Below, piece by piece: positions 56,578-64,000 of a DNA stretch of 64,000 nt; the first letter of the stretch is position 1; the number at the start of each line of letters is the position of its first letter. The DNA lies in the NCBI RefSeq assembly GCF_036227205.1, contig NZ_CP109442.1, positions 5,828,001-5,892,000 on the forward strand, in the 5' to 3' direction. Position numbers and translations under genes: made by a program. The notes beneath the pieces are model-generated. The model saw nothing but the letters and a program-made list of their open reading frames with translations. It was not told the origin of the DNA and ran no database searches. Source of the stretch: Amycolatopsis sp. NBC_01480 (GTDB lineage: Bacteria; Actinomycetota; Actinomycetes; Mycobacteriales; Pseudonocardiaceae).

Positions 56578-57789
56578 TCAGCGCAGGGTGGCGTGTGATG
56601 GCCGGAGGTCTTCGATCCGCCGGACGCCCAGCAGCTGCATGGTCCGGACCATCTCCGTGCGCAGGATGTCGACGCACCGCTGCACCCCGCGTTCGCCGCC
56701 GGCCATCAGGCCGTACAGGAACGCGCGGCCGATCAGCACGGCGTCCGCGCCGCGGGCGAGTGCGGCCACGATGTCGCCGCCGGACAGGATGCCGGTGTCG
56801 ACCCACACCTCGGCGCTGCCCTGCAGCTCGTCGAGCACGGCGGGCAGCAGCTCGATCGGCGTCGGCGCGCGGTCGAGCTGGCGTCCGCCGTGGTTGGACA
56901 GCACCACCCCGTCGGCGCCGTGTTTCACCACGTCGCGGGCGTCGTCGACGTTCTGGACGCCCTTGATCACCAGCTTGCCCGGCCAGGTGCGGCGCACCCA
57001 GTCGAGGTCGTCGAAGTCGAGCGTGGGGTCGAACAGCTTGTCCAGCAGCTCGGCCACGGTGCCGCCGAAGTGGTTGAGCGAGGCGAAGGTCAGCGGCTCG
57101 GTGGTGAGCAGGTTGATCCACCACGCGGGGTGCATCGCCCCGTCGGCGAACGTCTTGAGCGTGAGCGCCGGCGGGATGGTCAGGCCGTTGCGGACGTCGC
57201 GCAGCCGGGCGCCGGCCACCGGGGTGTCGACGGTCAGCAGCAGCGTGTCGTAGCCGTTCTCCCACGCCCGATTCATCAGATCTTCGCCGGCGCCGTGGTC
57301 GTTCCAGACGTAGAGCTGGAACCACTTGCGCGCGCCCGGCGCGGCTTCGGCGAGGTCCTCGATCGAGGTCGTGCCCATGGTGGACAGGCCCATCGGCATG
57401 CCGTTGCGCTCGGCCACGCGGCCCACCGCGCGCTCGCCCTCGTGCTGCATCATCCGCGTGAACCCGGTGGGCGCGAAGGCGAACGGCAGCTCCGAGCGGC
57501 GGCCGAGGATCTCCTTGCTCGTGTCCACATCGGACACGCCCCGCAGCACGTTGGGGTGGAACTCCACGCTCCGGTAGGCCTGACGGGCGCGGCGGAGGCT
57601 GTCCTCCAGCTCGGCGGCGCCGTCGGTGTAGTCGAACGCGGCGCGCGGGGTGCGCTTGCGCGCGATCATCCGCAGGTCGGCGATCGTGTGCGCGCCGGCG
57701 AGGCGCCGGTCGGTCGGGTTGAGCACGATCGGCTTCGGCCGCAGGATCTGTTTCAGTTCACTCGGCCGCGGCAGGCGACGCTGGGTCAC
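56578..57789 (-). CDS. lldD: L-lactate dehydrogenase (FMN, quinone-linked)
   Basis: A 403-residue FMN-dependent alpha-hydroxyacid dehydrogenase that oxidises L-lactate to pyruvate and passes electrons to the respiratory chain. The active-site base is His300 in LSNHGGRQLDRAP, with Arg303 next to it; Lys276 (LVIKGVQ) binds FMN, and FAFAPTGFTRMMQ and DTGILSGGDIV complete the flavin site. It resembles LldD2 of mycobacteria most closely. The start is at 57787-57789 (GTG). It lies between the lactate permease and pyruvate dehydrogenase genes, which makes lactate the likely true substrate among hydroxyacids. Confidence 0.95.
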   Translation of the reverse strand: MTQRRLPRPSELKQILRPKPIVLNPTDRRLAGAHTIADLRMIARKRTPRAAFDYTDGAAELEDSLRRARQAYRSVEFHPNVLRGVSDVDTSKEILGRRSELPFAFAPTGFTRMMQHEGERAVGRVAERNGMPMGLSTMGTTSIEDLAEAAPGARKWFQLYVWNDHGAGEDLMNRAWENGYDTLLLTVDTPVAGARLRDVRNGLTIPPALTLKTFADGAMHPAWWINLLTTEPLTFASLNHFGGTVAELLDKLFDPTLDFDDLDWVRRTWPGKLVIKGVQNVDDARDVVKHGADGVVLSNHGGRQLDRAPTPIELLPAVLDELQGSAEVWVDTGILSGGDIVAALARGADAVLIGRAFLYGLMAGGERGVQRCVDILRTEMVRTMQLLGVRRIEDLRPSHATLR

Positions 57790-57876
57790 GCTCGATCACC
57801 CTTCCTCAAGCATCCGAAATACATCCGACCTCTACCCTAGAGGCCGGGGTGGCGCAAAAGCATCAGGCCCCACGCG

Positions 57877-57915
57877 AAGGGCCCTCCGGGACATGGTGCG
57901 TCCCGGAGGGCCCTT
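57877..57915 (-). terminator. Terminator of aceE
   Basis: Perfect 16-base arms AAGGGCCCTCCGGGAC (57877-57892) and complement (57900-57915) enclose a 7-base loop, 14 bases after the aceE stop on the minus strand. The lldD promoter must lie between this and 57790. Confidence 0.88.
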
Positions 57916-57929
57916 GCGGCTACGCCTGC

Positions 57930-60725
<2,796 letters not shown>

Positions 60726-61145
60726 GGGGTCTCCTTGTAGCTGGTTGTGCTCTCGGGCGGGAGTGTTCGCCTCATACCCATCGTCGCCCCCGGTCCGTCT
60801 CCTGTCGCCGCTACTGAGCGGTAACAAGGGACGCCCCGGCTGCGCCACTCCCCGCGTGCGGTGTAACGCGCGCGCGTTTTTCTCCTCCAGCCTAGGGGAG
60901 AGGTTTCCGGGACTCCCCGGAGCGGTCGTGGGACACTGGTCGCGGACACCCGTCCCGGGGTCGCGCAACGGCGCCGGGGGCCCCTACGCTGCGACACGAG
61001 TTGTCAAAGATCCGGTGTGGACGGTTGCGCGCAGCGCCGCGCCAGTGTTCGCTATGACAACCGTGTACCCCGAGTGTGGCGGTCCGTCCCGGTCCGAAGG
61101 GCTGAACGAACGCCACGCTCCGTCGTAGTTGGAGGAGTGGAAGCA
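60726..61145. promoter_or_regulatory. 420-base divergent promoter region, aceE / DUF3052
   Basis: No gene is supported. A short inverted repeat CCGCT-ACTG-AGCGG (60808-60821) lies about 85 bases upstream of the aceE start, near GTAACAAGGG. On the other side, GTTCGCTATGACAACCGTG (around 61048-61066) is a possible minus-10 area for the DUF3052 gene. Neither promoter can be fixed with confidence by eye. Confidence 0.4.
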
Positions 61146-61580
61146 GTGGTCGCCGCGGGAGACGCCGGCAGTGCCAGCGTCGCCGAGAGGCTTGGCATCA
61201 AGCCGGACATGGTGGTCCAGGAGATCGGCTGGGACGAGGACGTCGACGAAGACGTTCGCGCCGCCATCGAAGAGGAGATCGGTGGTGAGCTCCTGGACGA
61301 GGACGCCGACGACGTCGTCGAGGTCGTGCTGCTCTGGTGGCGCGAAGACGACGGCGACCTGGGTGACACCCTCATCGAGGTCAGGACCCCGCTGGACGAG
61401 AACGGCGTGATCTGGGTGCTGACCCCGAAGACGGGTCAGCCAGGGCACGTCGAGCCGAGCGAGATCGCCGAAGCCGTGCCGCAAGTCGGCCTGGCGCAGA
61501 CCGCCAACATCAGTGTGAGCGCCGACTGGGTCGGCACGAGGCTGGTGTCGCCGAAGTCCTCGAAGGCCAAACAGCGCTGA
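61146..61580 (+). CDS. DUF3052 domain protein
   Basis: A 144-residue acidic protein of the actinobacterial DUF3052 family (Rv2239c type). ASVAERLGIKPDMVVQEIGW, then a very acidic region DEDVDEDVRAAIEEEIGG, VLLWWREDDGDLGDTLIEV and VGLAQTANISVSADWVGTRL are the conserved blocks. No catalytic residues or membrane segments are apparent. The gene order aceE / DUF3052 / ahpE is the same as in mycobacteria, from memory. The GTG at 61146 was chosen because GGAGG lies 10 bases before it; the nearer GTG at 61137 is too close to that site. Confidence 0.9.
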   Translation: MVAAGDAGSASVAERLGIKPDMVVQEIGWDEDVDEDVRAAIEEEIGGELLDEDADDVVEVVLLWWREDDGDLGDTLIEVRTPLDENGVIWVLTPKTGQPGHVEPSEIAEAVPQVGLAQTANISVSADWVGTRLVSPKSSKAKQR

Positions 61581-61653
61581 GCCCGGGCCTGCGCCGCTGA
61601 CACGATAGGGTTGTCGGCGCAGGCCCGTGTCCGCTCTGGAGAGGAATCGCCGC

Positions 61654-62115
61654 ATGGCCGTCGAGGTCGGCTCACCAGCCCCTGACTTCACGCTCAACGA
61701 CTACAACAAGCAGCCCGTCCAGCTCTCGTCCTTCAAGGGCGAAAAGCCGGTGCTGCTGGTGTTCTTCCCGTTCGCGTTCAGCGGGGTCTGCACCGGGGAG
61801 CTGTGCCAGCTCCGGGACGAGTTCTCGGACTACGACACCAAGGGTGTCCAGGTGCTCGGCATCTCCTGCGACGCGGTCTTCTCGCTGAAGGTCTGGGCCG
61901 AGCAGGAGAACTACCAGTTCCCGCTGCTGTCGGACTTCTGGCCGCACGGCGAGGTGGCTCAGTCCTACGGCGTCTTCAACGACAAGGCCGGCCTCGCGCT
62001 GCGCGGCACCTTCCTGATCGACACCGACGGTGTGGTGCGCTTCGCGGAGGTCAACCAGCCCGGCGAGGCCCGCGACCAGCAGGCCTGGAAGAAGGCCGTG
62101 GCCGAACTGGCCTGA
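61654..62115 (+). CDS. ahpE: AhpE-type peroxiredoxin
   Basis: A 153-residue thiol peroxidase that reduces hydrogen peroxide, peroxynitrite and fatty-acid hydroperoxides. APDFTLNDYNKQPVQLSSFK opens the thioredoxin fold, and the peroxidatic Cys46 lies in FPFAFSGVCTGELCQLRDEF. A second cysteine, Cys51, sits five residues later, the spacing of the resolving Cys in PrxQ/BCP enzymes; mycobacterial AhpE has Asp there and is one-Cys. Arg near LRGTFLIDTDG completes the active site. The physiological reductant in this lineage is mycothiol with mycoredoxin or thioredoxin. The ATG at 61654 follows GGAGAGG. Confidence 0.93.
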   Translation: MAVEVGSPAPDFTLNDYNKQPVQLSSFKGEKPVLLVFFPFAFSGVCTGELCQLRDEFSDYDTKGVQVLGISCDAVFSLKVWAEQENYQFPLLSDFWPHGEVAQSYGVFNDKAGLALRGTFLIDTDGVVRFAEVNQPGEARDQQAWKKAVAELA

Positions 62116-62170
62116 CGATCTTCCCGGCGACGCCCGTGCCCTGCTCCGCGCGGGCGCGGGTGTCGCCACG

Positions 62171-62245
62171 GGGCGCATAGCTCAGCGGAAGAGCACTCGG
62201 TTTACACCCGAGCGGTCGCAGGTTCGAACCCTGCTGCGCCCACCA
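62171..62245 (+). tRNA. tRNA-Val (anticodon UAC), CCA encoded
   Basis: The 75 bases fold into a standard cloverleaf. The acceptor arms are GGGCGCA/TGCGCCC with discriminator A and an encoded CCA end. The D-arm is in TAGCTCAGCGGAAGAGCA, the anticodon stem CTCGG/CCGAG encloses loop TTTACAC with anticodon TAC, and the T-arm GCAGG-TTCGAAC-CCTGC is canonical. It reads GUA valine codons, which are rare in GC-rich genomes. It lies between ahpE and a terminator and is single. Confidence 0.97.
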
Positions 62246-62280
62246 CAGCCGGCCATTCCACGCAGTCCCCGTAAGCAGAA

Positions 62281-62319
62281 GAAGGCCTCCATCCCGGCCG
62301 TCGCCGGGTGGAGGCCTTC
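62281..62319 (+). terminator. Terminator downstream of tRNA-Val
   Basis: The arms GAAGGCCTCCA and TGGAGGCCTTC are continued by CCCGGC/GCCGGG with a one-base bulge (62281-62298 and 62303-62319, loop CGTC), 35 bases after the tRNA. Confidence 0.82.
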
Positions 62320-62445
62320 GTGCTGCTGACGCCTGGTCTGCCGGCGCCGGGTCTGCCCCCTCGACAGGCCCGGCCACCGCGCAGCGCGTCGCGGGTAGCA
62401 CCGTTCAGGAGACCGGCCGGGGGTCGCGAGATACATCCTTGCCTT

Positions 62446-62489
62446 GGGCCGAACGGGTGATCTTCGCTACCGGTTCGGAAGCCCCTTTT
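62446..62489 (+). terminator. Hairpin with T-run in the leader of the secreted-protein gene
   Basis: GGGCCGAACGGGT (62446-62458) pairs with ACCGGTTCGG-AA-GCCC (62469-62484) with one mismatch and a small bulge, followed by CTTTT. It can be a second terminator for the tRNA transcript or an attenuator in the 5' leader of the gene at 62585. The remaining DNA from 62320 to 62445 holds no gene. Confidence 0.55.
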
Positions 62490-62584
62490 CATGGCGCCGG
62501 CGTCACCCGTTTGCCTGCTAACGGAAGGGGCGGAGCCGCCGAAAAGTGATCGGCAGGTTTCGCACTCGGACCAGGGGGAAGTTC

Positions 62585-63472
62585 GTGCAGATTCGCAAGA
62601 TTGCCCAGAGAGCGGCGGCGCTCGTCGTGTTTTCGGCGGCGGCCGCATTGGCCGTCGCGGCGCCGGCGGGGGCGCAGGGCGTCGCGACCGGGACGCTCGC
62701 GTTCAGTGGCGACGCGGGTGACTACATCACCGGCGGCGGCACGTACGCCTACTCCATCGCGGCGAACGACCGGCTCTCGGTGACCGCCGACGAGGCCGGC
62801 CACCACATCTCCGTGGGCCTCACCGGCGCCAACGGCGACTGGTGGAGCCTCGATCTCGCCGCGCCCCAGGGGCAGACCCTGGCGGCCGGCACGTACACCG
62901 ACGCGCACCGCTATCCGTTCCAGGCGCCCCAGCAGCCGGGTCTGGACCTGAGCGGCAACGGCCGCGGCTGCAACCAGAGCACCGACTCGTTCGTGGTGCA
63001 GAACGTCCTGTTCGGCCCGCACGGCTACGTGCAGAACCTCGACGCGACGTTCGAGCAGCACTGCGAGAACGGCGCGACGGCCGCTCGCGGCGAGATCCAC
63101 CTCGCCAACCCGGCCCCGCCTGCGGAGCTGGGCATCGGGCTCAAGGTGGCCACCGACGGAACCGCGAGCACGCTCAACGGCAAGGCCGGGCTGAACGGCT
63201 CGGTCGAGTGCACCGCGCCCGCCACCGTGACGCTCAACGGCTCGGTCACCCAGGTCAAGCACAACGTGATCATCCGCGGCACTTACTCGGTCCAGGTCAA
63301 GTGCACGCCGGGCGCGCCGGTGCCATGGCAGGTGTCCGTCGATCCCGCCGGGACCACGCCGTACCAGAAGGGCCAGGCGGAGGTGGTCACCCAGGCGACC
63401 GCGCTCGACCCGGTCTACAACACCAATGTCTCGGTCGACAACACGACGGTCGTGACGTTGAAGAAGGCCTGA
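62585..63472 (+). CDS. Secreted protein of unknown function, probably beta-rich
   Basis: A 295-residue exported protein. The GTG at 62585 follows AGGGGGAA and opens a signal peptide (MQIRKIAQRAAALVVFSAAA) cleaved near AGA|QG at residue 32. The mature part has two sections. One, about 33-190, has SLDLAAPQGQTLAAGTYTDA, an Arg-Tyr-Pro-Phe motif and two Cys (GRGCNQST, EQHCENGA), as in actinomycete surface proteins with a jelly-roll look. The second, about 200-290, is an immunoglobulin-like strand-rich segment with Cys pair VECTAP and VKCTPG. No catalytic motif or cell-wall anchor is visible. I do not recognise a named family. It is expected to be soluble outside the cell or wall-associated. Confidence 0.82.
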   Translation: MQIRKIAQRAAALVVFSAAAALAVAAPAGAQGVATGTLAFSGDAGDYITGGGTYAYSIAANDRLSVTADEAGHHISVGLTGANGDWWSLDLAAPQGQTLAAGTYTDAHRYPFQAPQQPGLDLSGNGRGCNQSTDSFVVQNVLFGPHGYVQNLDATFEQHCENGATAARGEIHLANPAPPAELGIGLKVATDGTASTLNGKAGLNGSVECTAPATVTLNGSVTQVKHNVIIRGTYSVQVKCTPGAPVPWQVSVDPAGTTPYQKGQAEVVTQATALDPVYNTNVSVDNTTVVTLKKA

Positions 63473-63480
63473 CGAACGCC

Positions 63481-63509
63481 GCGGGGGTGGCGGGTCTCGC
63501 CACCCCCGC
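63481..63509. terminator. Bidirectional terminator between convergent genes
   Basis: Perfect 12-base arms GCGGGGGTGGCG (63481-63492) and complement (63498-63509) enclose a GGTCT loop, 8 bases past the secreted-protein stop and 27 bases from the next convergent stop. Confidence 0.85.
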
Positions 63510-63536
63510 AGTCCGGTCAGGCCAAGTCAGGCTCGG

Positions 63537-64000
63537 TCACGCGCTCCAGGCGTGCTCGGCCAGGCTCGGGTGCAGCGGGGCGGCCACGAGGCGGTTCGCG
63601 AACGTCGACATCGTGTAAGTGCCGATGCCGAGCACCACTTCCAGCGCCTGCTGCGGGGTGTAACCCGCCGCGAGGAACGCGTCCAGGTCCGCCGGCGGCA
63701 CGTCGCCCGTCGTCTCGAGCACCTTCAGGACGAAGGTGCGCAGGGCCTCCAATTCAGGTGACGGCAGCGCGGAGGACGAGCGCAGCGCCGACACCACTTC
63801 GGCCGGCGCGCCCAGCTTCAGCAGCTTCGCGGTGTGCATCGCCACGCAGAAGTGACACTCGTTGCGGGTCGCGATGGTGAGGATCAGTGTCTCGCGCGCC
63901 AGCGGTGCCAGCGTGGTCGTCTCGAAGAGCGCGCTGAGCTTCAGGAAGCCATTCAACAGCTCCGGTGACGTCGCGAGGCGGGCGACGGCGGCGGGTACGT
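63537..64000 (-). CDS. Carboxymuconolactone decarboxylase/AhpD-like protein, 5' end outside the window
   Basis: The stop is at 63537-63539, and the frame remains open to the last base, so the N-terminus lies beyond the window; about 154 codons are visible. The AhpD/CMD core is clear: LARETLILTIATRNECHFCV carries the Cys-x-x-Cys redox pair, followed by AMHTAKLLKLG with the conserved His. PEEL-like SPELLNGFLKLSALFE lies upstream. Such proteins are small helical peroxidases or disulfide reductases rather than true decarboxylases when the CxxC is present. A TTG at 63954-63956 could be a start, but the family's sequence continues upstream of it without a break. Confidence 0.87.
   Translation of the reverse strand, partial: VPAAVARLATSPELLNGFLKLSALFETTTLAPLARETLILTIATRNECHFCVAMHTAKLLKLGAPAEVVSALRSSSALPSPELEALRTFVLKVLETTGDVPPADLDAFLAAGYTPQQALEVVLGIGTYTMSTFANRLVAAPLHPSLAEHAWSA

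Overview
The window is very GC-rich, densely coding, GTG/TTG-start-rich DNA from the chromosome of a filamentous actinomycete. A mycothione reductase gene shows that the cell makes mycothiol. Gene order at both ends resembles mycobacteria: acetyltransferase / penicillin-binding lipoprotein / methionine aminopeptidase near a mycothione reductase on the left, and lldD / aceE / DUF3052 / ahpE on the right. The discrete fabD-fabH-acpP-fabF cluster under a PucR-type regulator is the Streptomyces/Pseudonocardiaceae arrangement. Together with the intergenic palindromic repeat families, this suggests Pseudonocardiaceae, most likely Amycolatopsis. The genus is an inference from memory and was not checked against a database. 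I see no prophage, insertion sequence, CRISPR array or integrated element; this is core chromosome.

Layout. 1-3.4 kb: acetyltransferase (cut by the window edge), penicillin-binding lipoprotein, methionine aminopeptidase. 3.4-10.9 kb: secreted SGNH hydrolase, GntR regulator divergent from a CynX-type transporter, mycothione reductase, M15 peptidase lipoprotein, secreted trypsin-like protease, ElaA-type acetyltransferase. 11-25.5 kb: bioF, DEAD-box helicase, RIO kinase, two FAD oxidoreductases with amplified 3' ends, yaaA, a double GNAT protein, a 2-hydroxyacid dehydrogenase, a VOC protein, proS and a repeat-containing membrane protein. 25.4-31 kb: a rhomboid-like/DUF2156 fusion, HAD hydrolase, YjbQ and a NarL-type two-component system. 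31-38 kb: fatty-acid desaturase with its reductase and TetR regulator, the three-gene proton-translocating transhydrogenase, lipoate-protein ligase. 38-44.4 kb: an Lsr2-like/H1-like chimera, a disulfide oxidoreductase, a large Ala/Pro-rich membrane protein, DUF3145. 44.5-54.7 kb: the fatty-acid synthesis cluster with fasR, a NatAB-type ABC exporter, an MscS-like membrane protein, pnuC. 54.7-64 kb: lactate permease, lactate dehydrogenase, pyruvate dehydrogenase E1, DUF3052, ahpE, tRNA-Val(UAC), a secreted protein and a CMD-family protein (cut by the edge).

How the genes fit together. A run of functions leads from lactate uptake (lldP) through lactate oxidation (lldD) and pyruvate decarboxylation (aceE, whose complex needs lipoate) to malonyl-CoA-dependent fatty-acid elongation (fabD, fabH, acpP, fabF). 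NADPH supply (pntAA, pntAB, pntB) and desaturation (desaturase plus ferredoxin-type reductase) lie nearby. Palindromes that look like operators sit in front of fabD, the desaturase operon and lldP.

The least ordinary features are: (i) two neighbouring oxidoreductase genes whose own 3' ends, stop codon included, are tandemly repeated downstream; (ii) a protein joining an Lsr2-like N-terminus to a histone-H1-like Ala/Lys tail; (iii) a rhomboid-like membrane domain, with apparent catalytic Ser and His, fused to a DUF2156 lysyl-phosphatidylglycerol synthase-type domain; (iv) three families of intergenic palindromic or tandem repeats placed at gene 3' ends.
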